Source of the DNA: Anaerolineaceae bacterium
GTDB taxonomy: Bacteria; Chloroflexota; Anaerolineae; Anaerolineales; E44-bin32
NCBI GenBank assembly: GCA_020350285.1
Contig: CP070708.1
Span: 1,978,146 to 2,042,145, forward strand
Length of the DNA stretch: 64,000 nucleotides
Reading direction: 5' to 3'
Of this stretch, positions 25,589-33,397 are shown in pieces; the first letter of the stretch is position 1; each line of letters opens with the position of its first letter. The translations under genes were made by a program, and so were the position numbers. The notes under the pieces are model-generated. The model saw nothing but the letters and a program-made list of their open reading frames with translations, did no database searches and was not told the DNA's origin.

Positions 25589-26980
25589 AAATTCATTAAC
25601 CTCATCCGCTTGTTGCTGCGACACCTTTCCCGCTCCAGCCCAATGTTCGATCAATTGCGACAAGGTGAACACCGCATGCAGCTGGTAACCCGCTTCAGCG
25701 AGGTCTTGCACAGCACCACCTTGACGATCGATCAGCACCACCACGTCAGTTACCTCCAAGCCAGCGGCCTCCAAACGTTCGATCGCTTCGAACTTGCTTC
25801 CGCCAGTGGTCGCCAAATCATCGATCAAAACGACCTTATCGCCACGCTCGAAACCTCCTTCGACCGCAGATCCTGTGCCGTAGTCTTTGACCTCCTTACG
25901 AGGGTAGACCATCGGTCGACCGATCTGTAGCGAAATGGCGGTAGCGATAGGTAAGGCAGCATATGGTAGGGCGGCCAGCCGATCATAGCCTAGGTTCTTG
26001 AGAACAGGGAGATAAGCGCTTGCGACACGAGCCAGCAATTTGGGTTGAGAAGCCAAAAGCCGCAAATCGATGTAAATCGGTGACTTCACTCCAGATTTTA
26101 GCGTGAACTGACCAAAGCGAACACAGCCAGCTTCGAGTAACTCATCTGCCAGCGCGGTGAGATTTAATGGCAGAACAGGGGCGGTACTTTCACTCAAGGA
26201 TTCACGAACGCTGTTGATCATCTGTTTTAATCGAATGGCCTCGACGCGTGGATCTTCCGCCCTGGCAATCCCACGTGAAACGGGAATGACCATCCCAAGC
26301 CCGTCCTGTCGTAGCCCAGCTTGCAGTACCGCCTCAAGGTCTCCACCTTGAGCGCCCACTCCCGGAGCAAGGAACCACATATCAGGAACTGCCCTCCGTA
26401 ACTGCAATAACGCAACCGGGTCGGTTGCGCCAACGACCAGTCCCAAGTTATCCATCGTGTTCCAGGCAGAAGCCATTCGAGCGAGCCGTATATAGAGCGG
26501 TTCTACCCCCTCGATGCTAAGCGCTTGGAGATCATCGGCTCCAGGGTTGGAGGTCTTACAAAGAAGAAAGACCCCTCGTTCCGGGTCGGCAAGAAATGGT
26601 TCTAAACTATCTCTTCCCAAGTAAGGGCTTAGGGTGACCGCATCTGCACCTAGCGTTTCGAACACAGCCCGACTGTAAGCTTGACCAGTAGAGGCGATAT
26701 CCCCGCGCTTGGCATCGAGAATAACCGGGATCCCCTCAGGCACTGATACGATCACCTCTCGCAAAGCCGTCCATCCCTCAGCGCCGAAGACCTCAAAGAA
26801 AGCGCTGTTGGGCTTAAAAGCACAGGCTTGATCGGCCGTGGCTTCGATGAGTTTCCGACAGAAATCACGGGCCTCTTCGGCCGTCGCGCGAGGGAGAAGT
26901 TCTGGGTGGGGATCGAGGCCAACACAGAGGAGCGAATCAGCTTCTTGAATTCGGTTGCTGAGATAATCGAAGAACGACAT
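25571..26980 (-). CDS. pyrFE: Bifunctional orotidine-5'-phosphate decarboxylase / orotate phosphoribosyltransferase
   Basis: A 469-residue fusion carrying the last two steps of UMP synthesis. The N-terminal half is a type 2 PyrF with F-K-P-N-S-A-F-F-E and the catalytic L-D-A-K-R-G-D at residues 88-94. The C-terminal half is PyrE, with the PRPP-binding V-V-L-I-D-D-L-A-T-T-G-G at residues 383-394 and the catalytic loop Lys/Arg around Y-P-R-K-E-V-K-D-Y-G. The domain order is PyrF then PyrE, opposite to the animal UMP synthase. The C-terminal G-I-R-D and stop come from a GGGATYA element. Confidence 0.95.
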   Translation of the reverse strand: MSFFDYLSNRIQEADSLLCVGLDPHPELLPRATAEEARDFCRKLIEATADQACAFKPNSAFFEVFGAEGWTALREVIVSVPEGIPVILDAKRGDIASTGQAYSRAVFETLGADAVTLSPYLGRDSLEPFLADPERGVFLLCKTSNPGADDLQALSIEGVEPLYIRLARMASAWNTMDNLGLVVGATDPVALLQLRRAVPDMWFLAPGVGAQGGDLEAVLQAGLRQDGLGMVIPVSRGIARAEDPRVEAIRLKQMINSVRESLSESTAPVLPLNLTALADELLEAGCVRFGQFTLKSGVKSPIYIDLRLLASQPKLLARVASAYLPVLKNLGYDRLAALPYAALPIATAISLQIGRPMVYPRKEVKDYGTGSAVEGGFERGDKVVLIDDLATTGGSKFEAIERLEAAGLEVTDVVVLIDRQGGAVQDLAEAGYQLHAVFTLSQLIEHWAGAGKVSQQQADEVNEFLGIRD

Positions 26981-27006
26981 AGCACTCCCTAAAGTTGCTC
27001 ATAGTG

Positions 27007-27069
27007 ATTAGGGATCGGGGATTAGGTATTAGGTGTTGAATGCCCACTGATCCCTGATCCCTTGTCCCT
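27007..27069. repeat. GGGATYA heptamer element, copy 6 (short core)
   Basis: Heptamers GATTAGGGATCGGGGATTAGG on the left and CTGATCCCTGATCCCT on the right enclose TGTTGAATGCCCA, a core of the same type as copies 4 and 5. It lies against the pyrB stop codon. Confidence 0.82.
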
Positions 27070-28067
27070 CATGCCTTTCCCAACACCATCGCCAACAAAG
27101 CCATCCGCACATAGAGACCGTATTCCATCTGACGGAAGTAAGCTGCGCGTGGATCGGAGTCGAGCTCTAAACTGATCTCTCCAACACGAGGCAGTGGATG
27201 CATGACAATCATTTCTTCTTTAGCCTCTTGAAGCGTCTCCGGACTGATCAAAAAAGCTCCCTTCGCTTTCTCATAGTCATTTAAATCTTCGAAACGCTCC
27301 TTCTGCACGCGTGTGACATATAAAACGTCCGTCTCCGCTAGAACCGGATCGAGGTTCGTGTACTCCTTCTGTGAGACGCCTTTGGCAGCAAGTTCCTCGA
27401 TCAGGTCAGCAGGCATATGAAGGATATCAGGCGATACGTAATTCAACCTCACTACAAACAGGGACAGTAAGCGGGCCAATGAATGGACCGTACGACCATA
27501 CTTCAGATCACCTAGCATGGTCACCGTCAAGCCATCCACCCTCCCCAACTCCTCCTCAATCGTGAAGAGATCGAGCAATGCTTGGGTCGGATGCTCACCA
27601 ATACCATCTCCACCATTAATGATCGGTTTGCGAGCGTACTCTGCAGCAAGTTTTGCAGAACCGACCTCCGGATGCCTTATCACAATTACATCAGCATAAC
27701 ATTCCAGCGTGCGGATGGTGTCGGGTAATGACTCGCCCTTAGCAACCGAAGAGTAGGTTACTTCGCTGATCGGTATCACACTTCCACCAAGACGCTCCAT
27801 TGCCGACAGAAAGGAGGACGAAGTGCGGGTGGAAGGTTCATAGAACAAGTTGGCTAGGATCTTCCCTTTAAGTAGGTCGAAGGTGCCGACCCGCTCTACC
27901 ATGGCTCGCATCTCCTTGGCGACACCGAAGATGTATTCAAGATCATCCCGGGTGAACTGGGAGACGGAGATAATATCCTTGCCATAGAACGGGGCCTCCC
28001 GATGGTCACCGAGAGGAAGATGAGGGCTGTGTACGCGTCGTTCATTTGGGGGGACAAAAGCTGCCAT
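27069..28067 (-). CDS. pyrB: Aspartate carbamoyltransferase catalytic subunit
   Basis: Condenses carbamoyl phosphate with aspartate in the second step of pyrimidine synthesis. The 332-residue product shows the carbamoyl-phosphate motif [12 protein letters not shown], then [14 protein letters not shown] and [10 protein letters not shown], all diagnostic. The first 30 residues are a poorly conserved extension before [14 protein letters not shown]. No pyrI regulatory gene is seen. It begins 10 bases after pyrC, so the two are cotranscribed. Confidence 0.95.
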   Translation of the reverse strand: MAAFVPPNERRVHSPHLPLGDHREAPFYGKDIISVSQFTRDDLEYIFGVAKEMRAMVERVGTFDLLKGKILANLFYEPSTRTSSSFLSAMERLGGSVIPISEVTYSSVAKGESLPDTIRTLECYADVIVIRHPEVGSAKLAAEYARKPIINGGDGIGEHPTQALLDLFTIEEELGRVDGLTVTMLGDLKYGRTVHSLARLLSLFVVRLNYVSPDILHMPADLIEELAAKGVSQKEYTNLDPVLAETDVLYVTRVQKERFEDLNDYEKAKGAFLISPETLQEAKEEMIVMHPLPRVGEISLELDSDPRAAYFRQMEYGLYVRMALLAMVLGKA

Positions 28068-28076
28068 AGATACCTC

Positions 28077-29153
28077 CTATTCGATCTTTTCGTGGATAGC
28101 AGGTGTTAAGTCTTTGCCATATCCAGGTGGGACTAGGACCTCGCCATCAGCGTAGGCCAGTCTGCTACGCAAGGTCACACGGCGTACCTGACCCTGCAAA
28201 CGCATACCCTCAAAGGGTGTCCAATCGCAGCGCGTGTGCATCTTTGTGGAGCGCACCTCCCAGACTGCGTCTTGATCGATCTCTATAAAAGTCTCGTGCT
28301 GCTCAGGCAATCCGTAGATTCGCCGCGGATTGGTGTGACTGCGTAAGATTAGGTCATCAATTGTCAACCGGTCTTCACTCACGGCGGTAAGCAGTAATCC
28401 TAACGCTGTTTCCAAACCAGGGAAGCCTGGAGGGGGATCCTCTCCGTCCTTTTCGGATCGGGTATGAGGAGCATGATCCGTCGCGAAACAATCTACGATA
28501 TCCAGATTAGCCCACAACGCGTCCCTATCTGCAGCGGTGGACAATCGCGGTCGCACCTCCCCCTTCCCCGCTCCCAATCGGGGGACGTCATCTTCTGTCA
28601 GGAATAGGTGATGTGGCGTGACCTCGCAGGTCACGGGTAAACCGCTCTCCTTTGCTTTCCGAATGAGGGCAATCTCATCCTTGCGGCTGACATGGCAAAC
28701 ATGCAAGGATCGTTCATATAAAGTGGCGATGAGAAGCGCGGCGGCCAGACTGCGACCTTCAGCGTGGACCGCAAGAGGTCGATCAGAGGGCCAGTTGCCG
28801 ATATGGTCTCGAAGCATAGCAAGACCCTCCAAGCGGAGTGGACCGTAAGTCTGATCGAGATACATTTTCAAACCACACGCTTGCGACGCAAGTTGTGAGA
28901 CCGACGAGAGATTATCAGCACCCGCTCCGAGGAAGATGCCATAGTCACAACGCGCCTTGGATCTGGCCGCTTCTTGAGCCTGCCTCAAGCTGGGCTCATC
29001 AGTCAGGGGCGGTTGGGTATTGGGCATAGCCAACACAGCGGTGAAGCCCCCTGCGAGGGCCGCAGCAGTGCCGCTATCGAAGTCCTCCTTATGGGTAGCG
29101 CCCGGTTCACGTAGATGGACGTGGGGGTCGATTAAACCAGGAAGACGTATCAC
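28077..29153 (-). CDS. pyrC: Dihydroorotase
   Basis: A zinc amidohydrolase that cyclises carbamoyl-aspartate to dihydroorotate; about 358 residues. Metal-binding H-V-H-L-R-E-P-G stands at residues 11-18, followed by G-L-K-M-Y-L-D (probable metal-bridging Lys), H-A-E-G-R-S-L, C-H-V-S-R-K and F-A-T-D-H-A-P-H-T. I chose the GTG at 29153, which has GAGGTG just upstream and begins M-I-R-L-P-G-L-I-D; a longer ATG reading at 29267 would run through the terminator-like hairpins of the leader and is unlikely. It is the first gene of the pyr transcript. Confidence 0.92.
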   Translation of the reverse strand: MIRLPGLIDPHVHLREPGATHKEDFDSGTAAALAGGFTAVLAMPNTQPPLTDEPSLRQAQEAARSKARCDYGIFLGAGADNLSSVSQLASQACGLKMYLDQTYGPLRLEGLAMLRDHIGNWPSDRPLAVHAEGRSLAAALLIATLYERSLHVCHVSRKDEIALIRKAKESGLPVTCEVTPHHLFLTEDDVPRLGAGKGEVRPRLSTAADRDALWANLDIVDCFATDHAPHTRSEKDGEDPPPGFPGLETALGLLLTAVSEDRLTIDDLILRSHTNPRRIYGLPEQHETFIEIDQDAVWEVRSTKMHTRCDWTPFEGMRLQGQVRRVTLRSRLAYADGEVLVPPGYGKDLTPAIHEKIE

Positions 29154-29186
29154 CCTACACCTCGGCCTTGAGCCAACGCCAATTGA

Positions 29187-29264
29187 CAAAAAAAGAGAGC
29201 CGAACGGCTCCGTTGAAGGTGGTGATAAAACGCCCGCCGGGAGGTGTGAACCTCTGGGCGGGCA
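29187..29264 (-). promoter_or_regulatory. Attenuator-like leader of the pyr operon
   Basis: Between the pyr promoter and pyrC the minus strand carries two structures. The first is a GCCCGCC/GGCGGGC stem with an inner GAGGT/ACCTC hairpin and C-C-C-A-G-A-G-G-U-U, which resembles the purine-rich PyrR-binding loop. The second is GAGCCGTTCGGCTC followed by seven T, a strong intrinsic terminator. An upstream AACGCCC could pair with GGGCGTT of the first stem, giving an alternative fold. PyrR control is inference; no pyrR gene is in view. Confidence 0.6.
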
Positions 29265-29314
29265 CATATGGGCGTTGAACCAAGTTTTCTACCAGGCATA
29301 ACACATTCTCAAAC

Positions 29315-29342
29315 ATTTTAGGACAAAGAAAACATCTGTCAA
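29315..29342 (-). promoter_or_regulatory. Sigma-70 type promoter of the pyr operon
   Basis: On the minus strand, a perfect -35 TTGACA (29337-29342) and a -10 TAAAAT (29315-29320, five of six consensus bases) are separated by 16 bases. It would start a leader RNA of about 155 bases before pyrC. Confidence 0.7.
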
Positions 29343-29368
29343 GAGGCGCGAGGCTTAAAGAATTTAAA

Positions 29369-29527
29369 GGGATTTGGGATTAGGGATCAGGAACTGATGG
29401 GGCACCTAGTCGCATTGGCACTCAGGCACCAGGGCACCTGGGCTGATATTTCCTGATCCTGGAGAACCTATGTGCCGAAGTGCCCAAGCGCCTTACTTAT
29501 CCCTACTCCCCGATCCCTGATCCCTAT
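29369..29527. repeat. GGGATYA heptamer element, copy 7 (long core)
   Basis: The left arm GGGATTAGGGATCAGG and the right arm CCCCGATCCCTGATCCCT enclose a core of about 100 bases with GGCACCAGGGCACCTGGG, closely related to the core of copy 2. It ends four bases from the stop of the DUF2812 gene. Confidence 0.83.
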
Positions 29528-29530
29528 CTT

Positions 29531-30064
29531 TCATCGTCTTCGAAGCTGATTTATGCGCATGAAAATTCGCACCACTGCATAAGCATAAAGAAGCAAAACG
29601 ACCGCGCTAAATAACTTCATCACACCGAAAAAGGGGTATGCCATAGGATCCCCAATCCTGGTAAATAACACGATCATGATAGGAAGAAAGAGCATCAAAT
29701 AACCGAGTAATCGCTGGTGTCTCTGGATCTTAGACTCGGGATCGGTGTAGATCTCGTTCATCCCCTCGGCTTCAGCCGGTTTGCGGAAGTACTGCCAGCC
29801 CACAAGGGAGCCGAGGTGTTCCCAACCAGCATCCTGGAAGAGTTGTAAATACTCATCCATATCGATCTTGGACGTGGTGAAATCCAATCGGTAGACCACA
29901 TCCCGTGGTTCCCCTCGAGTGAAGTTGTAAAATCCTGGCAACCCCAAAGAGAATAGGTGCCATCCCATTCTTGCCATCTCTCGCAGCCAGTCTTCCTCCT
30001 TATCATCTTGCCAGGCGAAAAATAACTTAAATTTTCGAAGCCTATTCTTGTCCATTGTGTTCAT
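29531..30064 (-). CDS. DUF2812-family membrane protein
   Basis: A protein of about 177 residues. The soluble N-terminal two thirds contains F-K-L-F-F-A-W-Q-D-D-K-E-E-D-W-L-R-E-M-A-R-M-G-W-H-L, the DUF2812 signature, with later Y-R-L-D-F and D-A-G-W-E. Two hydrophobic helices end the protein (about 123-145 and 152-172). DUF2812 genes are commonly paired with PadR regulators, as here, and are thought to help regulate the pair; the biochemical role is unknown. The ATG at 30064 is preferred; an in-frame TTG at 30085 overlaps padR. Confidence 0.83.
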   Translation of the reverse strand: MNTMDKNRLRKFKLFFAWQDDKEEDWLREMARMGWHLFSLGLPGFYNFTRGEPRDVVYRLDFTTSKIDMDEYLQLFQDAGWEHLGSLVGWQYFRKPAEAEGMNEIYTDPESKIQRHQRLLGYLMLFLPIMIVLFTRIGDPMAYPFFGVMKLFSAVVLLLYAYAVVRIFMRINQLRRR

Positions 30065-30077
30065 TTTTCCATCTCTT

Positions 30078-30407
30078 TCAGCCAAGTCTCGAAAGGAAAT
30101 CCGATCCTAGCTTGGTCATGATCTGCAGCCTTTGGATCTGTCCTCGAAGCACCTGCATCCCTTTGGATGTTAAGGCGTATACCTTGCGGCGGTCCTCTTT
30201 CTTGACCATCCGGATCAAACCCTCCTCCTGAAGGGTTGAGAAGGCGCCGTAGAGCGTACCCGGGCCCACGTCAACCGTCCCCTCACTGGTCTTCTTAACC
30301 TTCTGCATCACTCCGTAGCCATGAAGAGGTTCGTCGAGCGCCAGCATGATGTAATAAGTTGCTTCGGTGAGTGGCAGATACTTCTGCATCTGTTTTTCTT
30401 CAGACAT
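30078..30407 (-). CDS. PadR-family transcriptional regulator
   Basis: A compact PadR winged-helix regulator of about 109 residues. The domain runs L-P-L-T-E-A-T-Y-Y-I-M-L-A-L...L-H-G-Y-G-V-M-Q-K-V through G-T-L-Y-G-A-F-S-T-L-Q-E-E-G-L-I and K-V-Y-A-L-T-S-K-G, with a short C-terminal dimerisation helix (PadR subfamily 2). The start at 30407 has AAGG at proper distance. A palindromic operator overlaps its promoter, so autorepression is likely. DUF2812 follows directly, within the same transcript. Confidence 0.9.
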   Translation of the reverse strand: MSEEKQMQKYLPLTEATYYIMLALDEPLHGYGVMQKVKKTSEGTVDVGPGTLYGAFSTLQEEGLIRMVKKEDRRKVYALTSKGMQVLRGQIQRLQIMTKLGSDFLSRLG

Positions 30408-30451
30408 GAGGTTCATCCTTATATATCATGTATCGTTATATCATTATCCGT

Positions 30452-30496
30452 TATATCGTATAACGATATATTAGCACACGATATATCGGTTGTCAA
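30452..30496 (-). promoter_or_regulatory. padR promoter with overlapping palindromic operators
   Basis: On the minus strand, TTGACA (30491-30496), a 17-base spacer and TAATAT (30468-30473) form a sigma-70 promoter. A perfect inverted repeat, TATATCGT-ATA-ACGATATA (30452-30470), covers the -10 and start region, and CGATATATCG (30479-30488) sits in the spacer. Further CGTTATATC half-sites lie toward the gene. This is a textbook layout for autorepression by a PadR dimer. Confidence 0.75.
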
Positions 30497-30512
30497 TATA
30501 GTTTTTTGGGGA

Positions 30513-30688
30513 AAAGGGATAAGGGATTTGGGATTAGGGGATCAGGGATTAGGGGACACAAGGCACTGTGGCACGTTGGCACTAGGGCGCCTGGGCGTCG
30601 CTAAGATCAGGAATGATCACCCAGGTGCCTAAGTGCCAAAGGAACTTGGTGCCCCGTCCATGCCTGATCCCTAATCCCCGATCCCTGG
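30513..30688. repeat. GGGATYA heptamer element, copy 8 (long core)
   Basis: The left arm GGGATTAGGGGATCAGGG and right arm CTGATCCCTAATCCCCGATC flank about 120 bases of core containing GGCGCCTGGGCG and CCCAGGTGCCTAAGTGCC. It ends four bases from the stop of the PD-(D/E)XK gene and lies between that gene and the padR promoter. Confidence 0.82.
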
Positions 30689-30691
30689 ATA

Positions 30692-31372
30692 TTACCACCC
30701 GCTATCCCGTGATTGCTCTCGATAGTGGCAATATCCACATTCCGGGCCTGGTGATGGAGGTTCCAATAACTCCAGAATCGACAGAATCTGGTCAATGAAA
30801 CCCAAGAACTCCCCCTCATCCTTGGGGATTTCCAACCAACTCACATCCCCGATGTAGGCCACTTGATCGTCCCGATGGCGATCCATAGCAGTCGGCTCTA
30901 CACAAAGCAAACCCAATGTAGTTATTGGACTCAACCTAAATCTACGTGGGGCGGGATGTTCCAATGCGTAAGCATATGCATGGAGTTGGCGGCTGTAGAA
31001 AGGTACATGCTTGGGAGTAGGCTCAGTTGTCTTAAAATCCACAACGCCGTAGGTGGAATCGACAAATTCGACGACCGTGTCGAACTTCCCAAGGATGAAG
31101 CAACTTGAGTCGTGGTTCGGCAATTCGATAGGTTGAGATTTCACCCACTTATCACCAAACTTGACCACACCATCAGGCAGATCGGGTGAGATCTCGGCAG
31201 TCGATCTGCCTTCAAAATAGGCCTGCATCAAACGGTCAATACGGGTGAAGATCCTGGGAAAGGGAGCCGCTGGGCGTTTAAACCCGTGGACGACCTTGAG
31301 ATAAAAGCATCTACGACACTCACTCCAGAGAAATGTCAAGTCCGATGGGCTGAGTTTCCACAAGTTTGACAT
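30692..31372 (-). CDS. PD-(D/E)XK nuclease-superfamily protein (Cas4/RecB-like, four Cys)
   Basis: A protein of about 226 residues. Near its start it has L-S-P-S-D-L-T-F-L-W-S-E-C-R-R-C-F-Y-L and at the end P-E-C-G-Y-C-H-Y-R-E. Between them are G-K-F-D-T-V-V-E-F and G-V-V-D-F-K-T-T-E, the nuclease core Asp and D-x-K, then R-Q-L-H-A-Y-A-Y-A-L-E. The layout is that of Cas4/AddB-type nucleases, in which terminal cysteines hold a Fe-S cluster, though spacing differs from the classical 1+3 pattern. No CRISPR genes are nearby. The start at 31372 has GGGAGGG upstream. It follows the THEP1-type NTPase gene. Confidence 0.78.
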   Translation of the reverse strand: MSNLWKLSPSDLTFLWSECRRCFYLKVVHGFKRPAAPFPRIFTRIDRLMQAYFEGRSTAEISPDLPDGVVKFGDKWVKSQPIELPNHDSSCFILGKFDTVVEFVDSTYGVVDFKTTEPTPKHVPFYSRQLHAYAYALEHPAPRRFRLSPITTLGLLCVEPTAMDRHRDDQVAYIGDVSWLEIPKDEGEFLGFIDQILSILELLEPPSPGPECGYCHYREQSRDSGW

Positions 31373-31425
31373 CTGGCTCCCTCCCGTATTGTCTGATGAC
31401 CAAGATCGGACAAGTTCCAATACGA

Positions 31426-31986
31426 TTACGGTTGTTCCCTCATGTTTGTATCCCCCATCTCGGATCGGCTCGCCCTCTGGAGCCAATCCACGATGTCTGC
31501 TTGAACCTGCTCGCGATTTGTCCGATCGATCTCGATCACGTGGACGTCTGGATGTCTCTTGATCGCATCCGTGAAATCCGTTCTACGCTTGACGATCGAT
31601 CCCAATACGGCCACATCGCTTTCAAGCACCTGCATCACGACCTCTCGGAACTTCTTGGATCGCAACTCCATCGGCCCGATTTCATCGATGACGACGATAT
31701 CCTTATCGGCCATCGCACGCGTCAAGCAGTCAACCGCGATCCCATCCATGACAGAAAGGTCCACCCCATATTTGCCAACGCGCGGGGCTCCACGGATTCG
31801 GACGTGAGCCAACACACCACTTCGCCCGTCTAATGTAATCAACGCGAATCCGGTCCGTCTCCCGCCCTCACGTATCTCCTCAGTGTAGAACCCTCCTGCG
31901 TCACCTGAGAATTGAGAGAGGATCTTTTGGATAGCCGTCGTCTTTCCTGATCCAGGCGAACCGGTCAGGAGAAAGACCCGCTTCAT
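31426..31986 (-). CDS. THEP1-type nucleoside-triphosphatase
   Basis: A P-loop NTPase of 186 residues in the THEP1/DUF265 family. Walker A is L-L-T-G-S-P-G-S-G-K-T-T at residues 6-17; G-F-Y-T-E-E-I-R-E-G-G-R-R-T-G-F is the family signature; Walker B is V-V-I-D-E-I-G-P-M-E-L. The family hydrolyses a range of NTPs slowly; the physiological role is unsettled, with RNA or nucleotide metabolism suggested. The PD-(D/E)XK gene begins 53 bases downstream on the same strand, so both may be cotranscribed. Confidence 0.9.
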   Translation of the reverse strand: MKRVFLLTGSPGSGKTTAIQKILSQFSGDAGGFYTEEIREGGRRTGFALITLDGRSGVLAHVRIRGAPRVGKYGVDLSVMDGIAVDCLTRAMADKDIVVIDEIGPMELRSKKFREVVMQVLESDVAVLGSIVKRRTDFTDAIKRHPDVHVIEIDRTNREQVQADIVDWLQRASRSEMGDTNMREQP

Positions 31987-32178
31987 GTAGCCTCCTGTTC
32001 AAGCCTGCTAAGATGACAACAAGAACGCTATGGTCATAATTTCTTGCCCATTCAGTATCGTTATTGACCTGGTTATCCAGTAGGTCAGGCTCCCACGCCT
32101 GACCGTCGGTTGCCACCTCTACTGAAATATCATACCGTTGCGAAGAATAATCATTTTTAAATAACGATGGGACTCTCC

Positions 32179-32303
32179 TTATGTCATCCTGAGCCCTTCG
32201 GCTACGCTCAGGACAGGCTCCGCGAAGGATCCCTATGATGATCCTTTTTTATTTCAAAATATCACAGGGATTCTTCGCGCCTTACGGCGCTCAGAATAAC
32301 AAC
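32179..32303. repeat. Imperfect palindromic intergenic element
   Basis: ATGTCATCCTGAGC at one end and GCTCAGAATAACA at the other, with inner GAAGGATCCCT and AGGGATTCTTC arms, form a long imperfect hairpin. The TCATCCTGAGC...GAAGGAT layout is a familiar short dispersed repeat in environmental bacterial genomes. Non-coding. Confidence 0.7.
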
Positions 32304-32314
32304 CTCCCTCAAAC

Positions 32315-32398
32315 TGTCATTGCGAGGAGCCCGTAAGGGCGACGAAGCAATCTTTTGGTTGAGGAGATTGCTTCGCGCCTCCGGCGCTCGCAATGACA
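32315..32398. repeat. Palindromic TGTCATTGCGAG element
   Basis: TGTCATTGCGAGGAG...CGAAGCAATCT is mirrored by AGATTGCTTCG...CTCGCAATGACA, an 84-base near-palindrome with 12 perfect terminal bases. It looks like a MITE or REP-like non-autonomous element, and no transposase is in the window. It lies 16 bases after the preceding element. Confidence 0.75.
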
Positions 32399-32406
32399 AG
32401 TAGAAA

Positions 32407-32490
32407 CGTGTCATCCTAAGCTGGTCGAAGGATCACTATCGTACACACCCTTCAATAGGTTATATCCTGAGCTTGTCGATGGGCTCAGGG
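32407..32490. repeat. Third TCATCC-type palindromic element
   Basis: GTGTCATCCTAAGCTGGTCGAAGGAT at one end and ATCCTGAGCTTGTCGATGGG near the other. It is related in sequence to the element at 32179-32303, but more degenerate and without clear ends. The 561-base gap between the THEP1 and folate cyclo-ligase genes is filled by these elements and no gene. Confidence 0.5.
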
Positions 32491-32547
32491 TGCTTTTTCG
32501 CCCTTATGATTCAGATCTTGGTTGACAGCACCACAGCAGCAAATACC

Positions 32548-33273
32548 CTACGGCCTCAACTGCTGGAGAATGGGGATGGTCGAGATCTTATCTTCAGTAA
32601 GCAAGTGCCAGTAGATACCTCCCGGTCTGGGAATCGAGTGATCTGTCTCGACCACCTCGTCCGGTGTGATCAAGATGTCCACAGGGATATCATGCTCCAG
32701 CATAGGAATGGGTTCATCCAGGATTTGAAGCGGATGGACTGTAGTGACAACAGGGGTCTTCTGACTGATAAGATTAAAAGCCCATCCCAGGGCATATTCC
32801 AGATCCGAATATCCCCCACCCTTGCCGACACGTTCTCCCCTCCTATTCACGGCTACGGAGCCAGCGACGATCAAGTCCACGGGCTGCATTTCAGAGAACT
32901 TCACCAACCTTCCTAAGCGAAACGCGCCCTTGATCGTCCCCGCTCGACGAAGATCATCTCCTTCGAGCCGCTGGGGATCCAATTCGATGAAGCAGCGCCG
33001 GTCACGTAACCGGGGCACGGCCATATAGACTACCTTACCTGCGCGCAACGCTCGTTCGCGCACCGGTCTTTGGGGAGAATCGGGGTTGCACTTCAGGACC
33101 TGTGCGTTCCGCCATACCCCTAACTTCGCCAACCTATTGGCGGCACCTTCCGCCCCATGGAAATTTGGGATTCGTCCTTGTGCTCCGGGGGATCGCGCCA
33201 CACCGGCTCGCGTCATCGATTGCCAAACTTGCTGGCGGATATCCTGCTTGTCCCTTTCCATTTCGCCATTCAA
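32548..33273 (-). CDS. 5-formyltetrahydrofolate cyclo-ligase family protein
   Basis: A 241-residue member of the MTHFS family, which uses ATP to convert 5-formyl-THF to methenyl-THF. K-V-V-Y-M-A-V-P-R-L-R, then D-L-I-V-A-G-S-V-A-V-N-R-R-G-E-R-V-G-K-G-G-G-Y-S-D-L-E-Y carry the conserved folate/ATP-binding region. It is longer than E. coli YgfA and resembles the N-terminal domain of the eukaryotic MTHFSD branch, so its true substrate is less certain. It is single, with an intergenic repeat cluster downstream. Confidence 0.83.
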   Translation of the reverse strand: MNGEMERDKQDIRQQVWQSMTRAGVARSPGAQGRIPNFHGAEGAANRLAKLGVWRNAQVLKCNPDSPQRPVRERALRAGKVVYMAVPRLRDRRCFIELDPQRLEGDDLRRAGTIKGAFRLGRLVKFSEMQPVDLIVAGSVAVNRRGERVGKGGGYSDLEYALGWAFNLISQKTPVVTTVHPLQILDEPIPMLEHDIPVDILITPDEVVETDHSIPRPGGIYWHLLTEDKISTIPILQQLRP

Positions 33274-33397
33274 TCTTCAAATTTGATGCAGTGCAGATGA
33301 TGATCATCCACGTTCAGGAATGTCCAAGGTTCTACTTCACCCTCAGGTCAATGGACGCTATGTGATCTAGGGATGTGTTAATCCCGCCGCCGTCAGC

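Noticed and set aside
28077..29267. Longer pyrC start at 29267
   Set aside because: It would place the attenuator hairpins and seven-T terminator inside the coding region; the GTG at 29153 starts exactly at the conserved dihydroorotase N-terminus.
5670..30690. Regular heptamers resembling a CRISPR array or telomere repeat
   Set aside because: Units are seven bases with no spacers of constant length, occur as inverted pairs at separate loci, and no cas genes are present.
30692..31372. Calling the nuclease-fold protein Cas4 of a CRISPR system
   Set aside because: No CRISPR array or other cas gene lies in the window and the Cys spacing is not the classical one.
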